Assembly: GCA_964035575.1 (NCBI GenBank)
Contig: OZ037870.1
Span: 1,218,014 to 1,282,013 of the forward strand
Direction of reading: 5' to 3'
DNA length: 64,000 nt
Source: Rhynchopus sp. YZ270_cl-10
Lineage: Eukaryota; Euglenozoa; Diplonemea; Diplonemida; Diplonemidae
Shown: positions 51,678 through 63,092 of the stretch, one piece after another
Numbering within the stretch: position 1 is the first letter of the stretch
Layout: each line of letters opens with the position of its first letter
Made by a program: the position numbers and the translations under genes
Notes under the pieces: generated by a model
The model's database searches: none
Seen by the model: only the letters and a program-made list of their open reading frames with translations
What the model was told of the DNA's origin: nothing

Positions 51678-54600
51678 ATGCCGTATGACACCGACCCGGC
51701 ACCTGCGTTTGATAACATGACAAGCAGTCATGCCCTGAGCGACACTGCACCGCAGGGTCGTGAGACTGCCACATCCCCGCAGGTGTACGCCATGTTTGAG
51801 GCCTTGAACGGCGAGCTGACGCGGCAGAAGGTGATGTTCGACTCACAGATGCGACGTCAGCGTGAGGAGACCGCACTGAAAATATCGAAGCTGGAGATGG
51901 AGCTGCAGCAGCGTGATGCGGACTGCAAATCGCTGCAGCACTCTGTCACGATTTTGGGGCGGTCCTTGGACACCATCACCGAGGCCTTGGAGCGTGTGGC
52001 GCCCAACCTCGGTGCGGGAGGTGCAGGCGGCAACATCTCAACAGCATCCGCCAAGTCGCGAGGGCGATCGCCAGCCCCACGCTCAGGCTCCTCACAGCGG
52101 CAGTCCTCCCCACGCCCCCCATCGTCAGCAACACGCGCACCGTCGCCAAGAGGGAGTAGGGCAGGTTCGCGGCCACCCTCCCCAGATGCACGCAGGTCGA
52201 ATACACCGAGACGAGGTATGCAAACTCTAGAAGGTAAAATTTTTCAAAAAATTGTGAAAAAACAGATGCCTCCGGGTCCACCTCTCCCGCCACCCTCGAC
52301 CACCACTCCGCCCTCAAAATAAAAATCGCGCGCGCGAACGGCCCCGTCCCTGTGATACAGGGCAAGAAGCGCTTCACCTCTCATAAGGGCGCCACCCCTG
52401 CCGACACTTCAGTGATTGACTACCAGGCAGGTATGGGTTTCATTCCTTTCCTCTTTTCCCCCCTTCCCTTTCCCCCAACACCACCACCACCACCACCACC
52501 ACACCAGGCATCCGCTACCCACGCTTCCTGCAGTCCTCCATCTACCCCCCTGAGGGTGTCACAGACGACCCCTCACGCAGCTCGCAGCTCCCGCAGGCGA
52601 AACTCGAGCTGAAGCACATCTACGGCTGCAACGTGGAGGGCTACAACGACAATCTCTTCTACGGCGCCTCCCACAAGGTCGTCACGTACAGCGCTGCTGT
52701 CGGAATCACCGTCGACTGCGACACGAAGGAGCAGGGCTTCTGCTTCCACCACACCTCCGAGGTTTGCTCCCTAGCAATGCACCCCCAGGGGAGTCTTGTT
52801 GCAACCGGGCAGAAGGGGAGCAGATCTGCCTCTGGTACCGCGTCTACCAAGGTCTGTGTCTGGGATATCCACAATATGTCGTGCAAAGCTGCGTTAAATG
52901 ACTTTCATGATGCCGGGGTAACCTGTATGGCATTTTCCCCTGATGGGGCTCTCCTCGCGGTGGTGGCAGGGGACGCCTATCATACCCTAACTATCTACCG
53001 CTGGGCAACAAAGGAGGTCGTCGCCGACGTGCGCCTCTCAGGGGAAAGCATCTACAACGTGACCTTCAACCCATTCCAAAAGGGTGTGCTCATGGCAGTG
53101 GGGAGGCGGACGGTGAAGTTCGTTGAAATCAGCCCCGGGACAAAGACGGTCCTAAAAGTGCGTTCCGCGACAGTCAGCAAGGATGACAGCTTCCTCGCAA
53201 ATCAGAGGGTGGTGTGCTCGGTCTTCCTCGACAGCGATACGATTCTGACCGGAACCGATGCCGGGTCGCTTCTTATTTGGAAGTATGAGGATCTGACAGA
53301 GTGCTTTGAGAATGTGCACAAAGGGGGAGTTTCTTCGGTGCGTGTGGTGCGTTCTACTAGCGGTACGAAGGTGGAGGCGGTGGTGTCTGCAGGGCGGGAT
53401 GGCTTCGTGCGGGTGTGGCAGGGTGACTCGCTGAACTTCCATCTGAACAAGGCGCAAAGCTACGATGTTGCCGAGCTTGTTAACCAGTCTGCGAAAGGGT
53501 CGCTTGGTATGAAAAACAAAGTATTCCAATCAAAAATCTCATTTTCATTCAGAAAAATGCATGGCAGACGCACTCCGTGTCGTTGCCACTGGAAAGGCCC
53601 CGGTACGCTCTATGGACGTCCGCAACGCTGGCCGGGACGGACATCTACAGAGCCTGCGCGTTGCCTGTGTGCTCTTTTCGAACCAGATCGTGGTATGCAA
53701 TGTTTTCTCTGCCTCTCGCACATTCATACCCAACAGGAACTCGACCTGCACACCGACGGGGACGACGCGCCGTCAGTCAGCATCCTTGCGCAAGGACACT
53801 CTGCTCTCCCAAACGCCTCTCTGCAGGCCAACGAGGTGGGTGCAGATGTCGGCTTCTCCAACATCGTCGGCGGCATTGCCGCACACCCGAAGAACCCTTT
53901 CGCCGTCACCGTGGGCTCGGACTGCACCATGCGTTTCTGGAACACGATCACACACCGCTTGGCACACATCGTGCAGATGCCTGGCCGTGGGCTCTGCATC
54001 GACATCTCTCGCGACGGAAGCTACATTGCTGTGGGCCTTGAGTCTGGCGTTGTGCCGAACGGGAAGTACTCGAATGGGGGTGGGCTTGTCTTCAAGGTGC
54101 AGTGTTCGAGCGATGGGGAGGTGGGGACGTGCAAGCTGATCCGCAGGCTTGAGGAGAGTGAGGGCGAGAGTGCGTACTGTGTGCGCTTCGACCCTGCGAG
54201 CAAACGGCTTGCCCTGGGCGGTGCGCTTGGCCGCATCGACCTGTACGACGTGTCCAAGGGGTGCACCCACGTCGGAGCCACATCCGGGCACAACTCAGAA
54301 GTCCTCAGGGTCGACTGGGCGGCAGATGGCCAGACCCTCCAAACAGATGACAAAACACCAGAACATATGTACTTCGACAGAGACGGATCTCGCATCACCC
54401 GCCCCGTCCTCGTGCGTGCACAGCCCTGGGGCCGTTGGACCTGTGCATACGGCTGGCATGTCCAAGGCATCTGGGAGGAACGGATGGACTCATCCTCCAT
54501 CACAGCGGTGGACCGGATCGCAGATTCCGATCTTGTGGTGGTTGGCGATGTGTATGTTATTTTGTTTTATTCTCCCCCGAGAGGTTTTCCTAACCCCCCA

Positions 54601-54829
54601 ACGCAAACACGATACAATAAAATGAATCTAAACACACAGGTCTGCTGATGTCCGCCTGTTCAGCTTCCCTTCATCGGTGCAACAGTCTTCCCACAAGAAG
54701 TACCGTGGGCACAGCGACGAGATCACTGGTGTCGCCTTCAACCAAGCGAGCACTGCGTTGTACACCTGCGCCTCGGATGGCTGCGTATTCCAATGGAACG
54801 TAACCAGGTCGTACGTTGGTACTGTCTAG
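51678..54829 (+). CDS. EML: EML-family microtubule-associated protein
   Basis: Six exons (51678-52215, 52266-52430, 52508-53506, 53553-53692, 53737-54551, 54640-54829) encode 948 residues. A coiled coil at about 35-95 would allow the oligomerisation known for EMLs. A basic Ser/Pro/Arg region (about 120-180, SRGRSPAPRSGSS) is a likely microtubule-binding tail. The HELP motif follows (about 195-240, LKIKIARANGPVPV and IRYPRFLQ), then the tandem propeller: LKHIYGCNVEG, ATGQKG, FSPDGALLAVV, VRVWQGDSL, MRFWNTITH, LYDVSKG and a final HSDEITGVAFNQ...FQWNV. Every splice join restores frame and family sequence; introns are 44-88 nt with GTATG donors. The family binds and stabilises microtubules. Confidence 0.93.
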
Positions 54830-55376
54830 ACGCCATTGCGATGCGAGGTTATTTTCCCTTATTTCCAAAGTTTTCCTTCCCCGTGATTTCCCCCCCCTCC
54901 TCTTTAGATTTACAACTTCTATTTTAAACAATGGTATACACTTTCGACAAGGTTGTTTATAACAATGTTGCAGTGGGAAGCAAATGACAAAAAAAAAAGT
55001 GTGTTTTTTCTTCTCGAAAGGTGCGCGTGTGTCTTGGGATATGAAATTTATTCAGTATTTTCACTTTCTCTGTATGTCTTTTTTTTTTGTTTCAAACCCA
55101 GCATTTTTCCCTGCACGCGATAGAATCGTCCAAAGAAGAAAGAAAGAAAAAACAATTTCCTCTCGTTTTTCAAACTTGGCTCATTTGTTTGTTTTTTTTT
55201 AATTGGATGTCATATTTATGCTTTCAACGCCTGTGTTCCTACACTGTCTCGGATACATTTCGCCATTTCACCATTGCCCATTCTATTTTTTATTTTTTTA
55301 GAACAGTTTTTTTTTACCCATCTTTTGCAGAAACACATGCAAAACACCTGATTTTTTCTTCTCTCTTTTTTCCCCC

Positions 55377-55407
55377 AGTGTCTGCGTCCCAGAGGCGTTT
55401 GTACACT
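55377..55407 (+). repeat. Class-3 hairpin with covarying outer stem
   Basis: AGTGT pairs with ACACT where other copies pair AGTGC with GCACT, so a C-G pair has become U-A. The core CTGCGTCCCAGAGGCG is kept. Tail GTCAACCTCACTTTTT. Confidence 0.7.
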
Positions 55408-55477
55408 GTCAACCTCACTTTTTATGTGTAAGTACACTGTCACCCTGCGACACCTTCATCTTCCATATGTTTTTGGT

Positions 55478-55510
55478 CGTGACTAAGCCAGAGGGGTTTA
55501 GTTGCATCTT
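55478..55510 (+). repeat. Class-1 hairpin, diverged
   Basis: CGTGACTAAGC left arm, loop CAGAGG, GGTTTAG then TTGCATCTT. Tail ACCCCTTTATA. About 650 nt after EML. Confidence 0.55.
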
Positions 55511-56520
55511 ACCCCTTTATACATCTCCTTTATGCCATGTTAGTGGATATTAGAAAAAAAGCAAAACAAAAAACAAAGAGTGCGAACACCCGCCCCATTG
55601 TAAGGAGAAAGGAACTATTGGGTGTTGGGTTGGGTTGGGGGATGAGGGGGGAGAATGTCCACCTTCCACCAAGGTGTGCATTTTCCATTTTTTTTTCTTT
55701 TTCGCTTTTTGATAAATGAGAAAAGAGTTTGCATACACACAGTGCAATCCTTCCAACAAACAGTCTTAACAACGTGCAGGACTTCAGGGCTAAGGGTGTC
55801 AAAAATCTACAAATGGACACGGGAAGGGAGAGATGCGTCGCAGTGAAAAAAAAATGGTCTGACAAATTCTCAGGCTTAGTTGCGTAGGTTCAAAGAAAAA
55901 AGATGGGTTTCTTGAAGACGCATACTTCGTGTATTCTCTCTTGTGCTCCCTGCCTCCAACCGTGGTTATTTAGTACGAACGAAACAGGGGTTTCTGAGGG
56001 TAAAAACGGGAGGGGAAAAAATGTAAAAAAAAAGTATAGTCCATTATTGTATGCTCTTTTGCTTCAAGGGGAAGTGGTCCCTCGGTAGGACTGAGGTGTA
56101 CCTTCTTTTCCAGTTAATTACAAGAAAAAATAAGAAATATTCAGTAAAAAAAAGGGGGGCAAACAACGGCAGCAAAAAAAGTAAAACACACACCCTACTA
56201 AAATCCAAAAAAAAAGGCCACTTTTTTCTATATTTTTCCCCATCCACTTTTTTCGCCCCTTTTTCACCTTTCAGCTTTTACTCTCTATTGCAGGTGTTCC
56301 CCCCAAAAAAGGGACATATTTACACAGGGTTTTTTTGACAGTCTCATTTTTTTGACCCATTTTGGAGCTATTACAGGGTTGTTTGTTGTCATTTTGCAGT
56401 CTGTTTCCGGTTCTTTTTTCAGCAGAAAACAGTTTTCCCTTTTTTTTTGCGCTTTGCTTCCAGTGCTCTTAGCTTTACAGTCTTCACCTTCCCCTCAGCT
56501 TTCTTTTTTACAAAAGAAAA

Positions 56521-56892
56521 ATGGGGCAGAAACTGTGTTGTATTGTTGGACCTGCAACACCGAAGGGTTCCCCTGTGGAGAAGGGTGGTGTGGGTGTGGA
56601 TAAGGCACAGAATAATACGGCTGGGTGGAACGGACCTGAAGCGAAGAAGCCGAAGACGAAGCTGGAGAAGTGGGAGGCACGTGAACAGCGGCGCATCGAA
56701 GAAGAGAACGTCGACGACTGCGGCAGCGTGCACTCCGGGTGGGGCAAGCCTGGCCTCGAACGCCAAATCTCCCTCGGCTTGATCTCCCTGGGCGACCTTG
56801 AAGAAAACACACCTGCATCACCAGAACGGGCCCCTTCAGGGCCGCCACTAACCCCACCACCTGCTCACCTCATTTCGCAGGTTGAAGGATAA
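56521..56892 (+). CDS. Small protein with myristoylation/palmitoylation start
   Basis: 123 residues, unrecognised. It begins MGQKLCC: Gly2 with a Lys at position 4 fits N-myristoylation, and Cys6-Cys7 could be palmitoylated, a common way to fix small proteins to plasma or flagellar membrane. The middle is basic and helical (KLEKWEAREQRRIEEENVDD), followed by Gly/Leu-rich and Pro-rich parts. The stop is 75 nt before the next ATG, with a pyrimidine-AG site between, a very tight spacing. A donor-like GTTGAA near the end could instead splice to that AG and change only the last few residues. Confidence 0.7.
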   Translation: MGQKLCCIVGPATPKGSPVEKGGVGVDKAQNNTAGWNGPEAKKPKTKLEKWEAREQRRIEEENVDDCGSVHSGWGKPGLERQISLGLISLGDLEENTPASPERAPSGPPLTPPPAHLISQVEG

Positions 56893-56967
56893 TAGGAACC
56901 ACCCCATTTTTAGCACATTCAACACTTTTCTCTAACCTCCAAATACAGGAAAAAAGCAAACATAAAA

Positions 56968-58691
56968 ATGCCGCAAAGTCCGTTCTCCGACATGCCAGAG
57001 CCTGTTGTGACGGTGCATGATGACGAGCGAGGTGGGGACAGCTTTTCCGTCTCTGGCAGTGAATACCGCGAGCTCCTGCGGATTGCGAGAGAGCACGTCA
57101 CCATGCTGAAGCAGATGTTCCAGATCAAACGCACCAATGGCAACCCCGACTGGACTGCTACGTATTGGGACTGCAGACAGGGGATGAGCCAGGAGGATGC
57201 GCGGGCTGTTTCGTGTATGCAGTTCAACGACGGCATCACGGTGTACGAACTGCTTGGCACGGGACACCGCACAGAAGAAGGCATCGAGGCACAGCTCAAC
57301 GTTGCCTACAGTGTTGCGGAGATTGTCCACAACGGCACCATCATTGCGTCCTTCGACGTCACCGACATCGTTGAGATGTACCACGACCCACAACGCCGTG
57401 CCCTTGCCGTCCAACTGCCCAACACCACATACGAGATCGAATGCTACGACCAATCCGTGCTCCGTGCGCTCTACTACTCTCTGCTCCTCCGCCACCAGGA
57501 CCAACGGGAGAGCATTGACCCCATAGGGCATACCAACCAAGCTGTCAACGACGCAGTGCCGCGTCTCTTAGTCAACGAAGAAGGTGCCGGGGCGTTCAGT
57601 CCCAGCGCATCCATGGTGCGTATGGTGCCCTCTGCGATGATGAGCACGCCAGTGAAGAGTCCTGCAGAAGAACGCCATATGTCGATGCCGTCGCATGTCT
57701 CAGAGGGGCCGCGGGCAGTGTCAAAGGGGGCGACGCACAGTGTTGCGCACACAGCGCAGACGCAGAACAGCAGGGTGTCCGGAGGGCAAGGGTTCAGACG
57801 TGCCTCGCAGTCGTTTGGGGCAGGGATAACAGCAGAGGAGAGGCAGAACACAATGCCGCAGTTCCCTTCGAGGGTGCAGAGCACACCACCGTCGCGGCCG
57901 CCGCAGTCGGTGCATCAGTCGCAGTCGCATCAGGTGCACCCGTCGCGGCATTCACAGTCGCAGTCACAGTCGCAGCAACAGCAGCAGCAACAGGAGTTCT
58001 TCTCAGGGCAGAAGACGTCGTTGGCGCAGGCAGCGTCACGTGCGTCGAACACAATACACGCAAAGTCGGCTACATCGGTGCCGTCGGGGTCGGGGTGGCG
58101 TGGTGCTAGTGGTGGTAGCGTGTCGCAAACACCAGTGTCGCAGGTGCAGTCCATCGCCACCTCCGAGCTCTCAAGCCCCCAACACACCCAAGGCCTCTCG
58201 CAAGGCAACACCATCTCACAGCTGCAGCAGCACGCCTCTGCACAGCAGGCCCCACAGCATGGGGGGCCGTCCACGCATCTGTCACCACCGGTATGGTTTA
58301 TTTTTATGAGGGCAATGGTTGCGATGGTGGTCTTGGAAACGCTCTTTCGATACATCATGCCACATACTCAGAGCTTCACTTCGTTTTTTCGGTCCCACAC
58401 AAACACAACCCCAACCGTTTTATAAGACTCTGTTTTTGACTCACCCCCTTTTTTTTTTCAAACTTTCTCTCTTGACAGGGTGCATCGCGAGGTGGTGGTG
58501 GGGAGTTTGAAACCTCTGGCGCGTCCTCCGGGTGGTGCGACACACCGCCAGTCACACCAAGCGTCGCGAAGTCTCCACAGGACAAGGCAGGCACAAGCCT
58601 GCAGTCCATTGTCCAGCACCTCTCCGTCGCCGCACAACAGTCACAGCTCGCACAGATCCAGCAGCAGTTGAGTGGGACGGGTACTGGGTGA
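56968..58691 (+). CDS. Protein with unknown N-terminal domain and Gln/Ser-rich tail
   Basis: Exons 56968-58290 and 58479-58691 give 511 residues. Residues about 25-180 form a globular domain I do not recognise (EYRELLRIAREHVTMLKQMF, then VYELLGTGH and YEIECYDQSVLRALYYSLLL). The rest is Ser/Gln/Pro-rich and disordered, with a Gln tract (QSQSQSQQQQQQQ) near 330-345. The second exon ends with a Gln-rich amphipathic stretch (LQSIVQHLSVAAQQSQLAQI). Intron of 188 nt, GTATGG...TTGACAG; without splicing the frame would add an implausible hydrophobic tail. A phase-separating or adaptor role is inference. Confidence 0.75.
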
Positions 58692-58948
58692 AGGTGTACG
58701 CTGTGATAATGCAGTTTTCCTTCCGTGCTCTGCCTAGCAAACGAACCTTTTCGTTTACCTGGATTGGCTTTTAAAAAATAGTGAGGGGCAACAAAAGGGA
58801 TTGCCTTCACATCCTGCAACAATTTTTTTTTTCAAGAAAAAAAATTTGAAAAATATTTTGTTGAATTTTTTGTATTGATATCTTCGTTGTTTTTGTGGCT
58901 CTTCTGTTTTATGATAATATTACTGTAAGAAATATACCTTTTTTTTTT

Positions 58949-58998
58949 AGTGCCTGCACCCCACCGGTTGTACTCAGATATGGCGAGGTGTTTGCACT
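58949..58998 (+). repeat. Class-3 hairpin, long loop
   Basis: AGTGC/GCACT outer stem and CACC/GGTG inner stem around a longer loop. Tail TTGAGCTTCTCTTTTCCC. Some 260 nt after the preceding gene. Confidence 0.5.
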
Positions 58999-59012
58999 TT
59001 GAGCTTCTCTTT

Positions 59013-59152
59013 TCCCACAACCTTCCTTCAACCCCTTATAGGGTTACAACCTAGGGAAGTATTGAAAATCGATGTGGGGGGTGAAGGATCGATTTTACAA
59101 CCCCGGGTTTTGAGGGAAATTTTTCCCGAAATGGGCCCAAAAAATGCAACCA
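59013..59152. mobile_element. Partial copy of the CAACCTTCCTTCA MITE
   Basis: Matches the left 150 bp of the element at 22526, including the terminal CAACCTTCCTTCAACCC, TATTGAAAATCGATGTGGGG and AAATGGGCCC. The right end is missing. Confidence 0.65.
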
Positions 59153-59467
59153 AACATCTATTGTACTCCTCCCCCTCCCCCTTTAGAAACACCCTATCTT
59201 TCCCTGTACTTCAAAAAAAACAACCAAAAAAAAAAAGTTTATTTTCTCCTTTCCCCCTTTTTTCTCTACCCTACCTAACTTCGCCCATGTATTGCATATT
59301 TAGGACATCTATGAACGGGGAGAGATTTTTTTCACATAGCTCTCAGGTAGCGTCTCTCAGGCTCTCACCGCCTGTTTGCGTGTCTCGCGGAGACGATCAT
59401 GGATGGCCCAATATCATATGTTGTCAGAATCTTAAAAAAAATACCTTATTTTTTTGGGGTAATTATC

Positions 59468-61318
59468 ATAACACCCACGTTACTAATACCCATTTACGAT
59501 AATACCCACTGGGTATTATCGTAAACTTTTTGGGTATTAGTTTTGGGTATTATCGTAAACTTTTTGGGTATTACCCAGGTTGGGTAGTACCCAGGCACCC
59601 AGGTACCCAGGTCCAGGTCCAGGAACAGGTACCCAGGAACAGGAAAAAAGTCGTGAAAGAGCAACCACAGCTCCACATGACAAACACAAAAGTGTCCAGT
59701 CACGTGGGGCATTCATGCACTGAGGAGATAATGATCCAACAATTTACAAGAAAGATTACTTAACCTACTGCTGGAAATTGCCAGGTCGTAGTAAGACACA
59801 AAGTGTGCCTCCGTTCGGGAAGACCGGATATTCTAGAGACCAAAAAGGCCTCAAGAATATCTTCCGGTAGTCAAGGTAGAACCGAGTGAACGGCCCAAGA
59901 CCCCCGTGGAGAAGTTAAATGTTGTAATGCTATCAGGTAGAAACTGCGAACACTGTCTTACCCTCCTCAATGCATGGTGGTTGATGTCTTCCACAACAAA
60001 TTTCCTGTACCCAGGTACCCAAATTCCCAGACCCACGCAGTACCACGTCGCAGTACTACGCAAAATTTACCACCAGACCCAGTCTTCGTGCACCTTAAGT
60101 ACAACGCCGCAGACAGGCCAAACATGCGTTGGACTCAGAGGAATGCCCGCTGTGCAGGTATCATGAGAACCAACTCCCAGCAACAAGGGGCGCCTTTTGG
60201 CGGGCGTTGTTGAGGGTGTTTGGGGTGCAAAGTTTTCCACAATTTTGATGCGCGGGTACAGAAGTGTTGTCTTGTTCTTTCATCTCTAGGAATGTAAATG
60301 TCAATCGCGTTTAACTACCACTAGGGCTTGTTCAGTGAACCCACAAGGGGTCGAAGGGGGTTGGTTATCCCATATCTATCAAAGGTTGTGTCGACCAGGC
60401 GAAACCACTATGTTACGCTGTACGTTGTTAAATCCGAAGAAATAACACTTTAGCAGCCGCAGGAAGTTTGCTAAAAAGAGTGCCTCACGCTACACAAACC
60501 ACCACCCGCGATTGACTTAGATGTTATAACAAAGAGAATTCAGAACAAAACAACACCCTGCCCCATACACACTAAATTGTCATGCTTCAAGAACATGCCT
60601 GGGCCAAAATTACTATGACGAAAAGGCAACAAGACCACCCACAAGGAGTGTGAAATGTGCACTGGTTTTCTGGGGGAACGCAATATTTTCTTGTGTCTAG
60701 TCCTCCGCGAGCAGAGGACAGACTTTCCGGAAGGTTGCCAAAGTCGAATTTCTTGCACTAGCTATGCTCCCTGGGTTAATGGCTATAGCAGTGACTGACT
60801 AAATGTTCCCACCCAGGTCTTCGTATGTTGAGGTGTAGAATGTCGGAGACGGAGAAGCGCAATCGCTGATGCAGTTCAGATTTCGCGATCCTGTGATGAG
60901 TGTAAATGTGGGTGTAATTAAGTTATGTCGCTTGGAGAAAGATTAATTGTTAATTGTCAAGAAAAATGGTTACCCTGAATTTGAGGATGTAAGACAGGGA
61001 TGCAAAAAGTTGTGTAAAAAAAAAAAACCCCCCCCCAAATATATAGTGAAAATTGTATTTTCTCTGGGGTCGATGAAACCATACCTTGTCTGCACATTCA
61101 CCAGCGTGCGAGCGCCTCTGATACCTTGCGCGAGTAGCCAGCTAAATCACATCGTACCTGGGTACCTGGGTAATACCCAAAAAGTTTACGATAATACCCA
61201 AAACTAATACCCAAATAGTTTACGATAATACCCAAAAACTTTACGATAATACCCAAAAAGTTTACGATAATACCCAGTGGGTATTATCGTAAATGGGTAT
61301 TAGTAACGTGGGTGTTAT
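59468..61318. mobile_element. 1.85-kb DNA-transposon-like element with long palindromic inverted ends
   Basis: Both ends read ATAACACCCACGTTACTAA inward and continue as inverted repeats of over 100 bp. Each contains a palindrome (arm TTTACGATAATACCCA, one-base centre, then its complement) and several more GATAATACCCA units, whose number differs between ends; GTACCCAGG repeats follow. The interior of about 1.5 kb has a more balanced base composition than the flanks and only short frames (up to 86 codons), so any transposase is decayed or absent. One frame near 60100 has a CPLCRYHE-like cysteine pair. Target duplication is unclear. Confidence 0.75.
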
Positions 61319-61702
61319 AGTCATTTTCCCTATTTTTTTGTGATATCAAGCATTGATGAATAGAAATGGAAAACGACGGATGCCCGCTTTAGCGTATTGG
61401 TTTTCCACTAACATACACATCACTCTCATTGATCAGTGAAAAAACACAAACCTTTCGCGGTGCGATAAACGAAAAAGTGTTTTCCTTATTTCATTTTAAC
61501 TGTCATATCCTGAAGTCGTTTTCTATTTTTTCCCCCTCTCCAAGCTCCCCTTCCCCCCTCCCAGACTCTTTCCATATTCCTTCTTTTTCCTTTTTCCTTT
61601 TTCCTTCTTCTTCCTTCTTCCTTCTTCTTCCTATCTCCTCCTTTCCATTTTGCATTTTTCAACTTTTTCTGATATTGTCCATTTGGTTTCCCATTCCACA
61701 CT

Positions 61703-62326
61703 ATGCGCGCCAGCTCCGCCTCTTCCAGGAGGAAGTACATTGAGGACGTCACAAAAAGCAAACGCCCTGCCACTGCAGAGCCCTCCCTACCCCCTCGTGT
61801 ACTGCGCTCTGTCGAGCAGGTTGAGGCGAATCTACAAAGGCTGTACTTCCGACCGGTGGAGTTGAAGCAACAGAGGATACGGCGTGATGAGGGTGAGCTT
61901 GCGGATATGCGCAGCAGACACCGTCCACGGCCTCGCAACAAGCTGTCAAAGCGCGAGGAGCATGCGACGCAGTTGCTCTACTATAGTGGGATAGAACGGC
62001 GTAAGATTCATAGAGAGACGCTGGCAAAAGCGCACGAAGAAAAGCTCTCCTGGCGTGCCGGCGCCATCAAACACACAACCATCAGTGAAGGCTGCATGCA
62101 AGAAATGTCGCACCGTCTCTCCTCCAAAGCATTAGAACAGCAGGAGACAACCCGACGCAACATAGAGCAGAAGCTCTATCCCACGGCAGAGCCGCATGTG
62201 ATCTCCCGCCAGCAAGAACTCGAATGTGCACGTCGTATGAGTGCCTCAATTCTAAAACACCAAGAAACCCTCGAAAAAGCGGAGGCACGCTACGCCTTTG
62301 TGCCAAATCCGGGGAAAAAGGTATAA
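61703..62326 (+). CDS. Basic, mostly helical protein, function unknown
   Basis: 207 residues, strongly Arg/Lys/Glu-rich with short helices (VEQVEANLQRLYFRPVELKQ, REEHATQLLYYSGIERRKIH, SRQQELECARRMSASILKHQ). No family recognised; composition resembles axonemal or basal-body structural proteins, which is inference only. It follows 150 nt of pyrimidine repeats (TTTTCC, CTTCTTC), a likely acceptor region. The last codons read AAAAAG|GTATAA, which could also be an intron donor, so the true C-terminus may lie further on. Confidence 0.7.
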   Translation: MRASSASSRRKYIEDVTKSKRPATAEPSLPPRVLRSVEQVEANLQRLYFRPVELKQQRIRRDEGELADMRSRHRPRPRNKLSKREEHATQLLYYSGIERRKIHRETLAKAHEEKLSWRAGAIKHTTISEGCMQEMSHRLSSKALEQQETTRRNIEQKLYPTAEPHVISRQQELECARRMSASILKHQETLEKAEARYAFVPNPGKKV

Positions 62327-63092
62327 AAAAAACCATATAGTGGAGTTCATCCTCGGGTGGCTACACTAATACAACCAAGTTTTCAAAAAAACCACATTTG
62401 CGGGTTTTGACAAGGTAGGCATAGCAACGCCTGCGAGGCCACATCTGGGAAAACCAGATTTGAAAAACTGGAAAAATATCCAGATCTGACAGTATCCGTG
62501 TGAACAGAATTACGGAACAAACCCTGTTTTCTGGAAAATTATTTTTAAACCATAACACAGATCCACCTTGACGATTCTATGGTGCAGGAATACATCTCGA
62601 GCATAGCGCGGCCTGTCACGCGAGTGGCACAAAGATAGCTGCGACGAGAAAGGGGGCACGGACAAATAAGAGGAGAGCGAGAAAGGGAGCGGGGCGCTTC
62701 TGCGTCCCCAAAGGGAAGCACTGAGGGAAGCAGTCCCCTCCCCCTGGCAGATCTCTTTCCAGAGAGGTGGCGGGGGGGCTGCTGTGGGGTGTTGTTGTTC
62801 TGTCCGAGGTGGCTAAGCAATGAGGCCTGGCTTCGGGTTGGTTGTCCATACACCTTTCTTCTGTTGAAAAGTGTACCAAATTTCCTTGAAGTAGATTTTG
62901 AGTTTTAAGTCATGTGTGCGTAGTCACACTCGAACAAGAGAGAGGGCTTTTGTATTTCAACTTTTTCCGCAAACCCGCAAATTTTTAATCCTCAACAATG
63001 ATTCCTCTCAGAACACACAAAACACAACACACAACACAACACATCCGTACCCATAAAACGTACGGTTCTGATTTTTTTAAAAGGGGTTTATA
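62327..63092 (+). other. Intergenic before SPX gene
   Basis: A diverged class-1 hairpin lies at 62806-62834 (GAGGTGGCTAAGC, then TGAGGCCTGGCTTC). A class-2 relic lies near 62911 (CATGTGTGCG...CACTCGAAC). GC-richer stretch 62620-62780 without a recognisable gene. Confidence 0.5.

Larger units (their letters stand above)
54830..56520 (+). other. Intergenic, 1.7 kb
   Basis: AT-rich with hairpins at 55377 and 55478. No gene seen. A T-rich tract with ACAAAAG directly precedes the ATG at 56521. Confidence 0.6.

Noticed and set aside
59906-60213. Short frames in the 1.85-kb element considered as a piggyBac-type transposase end
   Set aside because: Only one cysteine pair and no DDD region or TTAA target could be found; similarity too thin to call.
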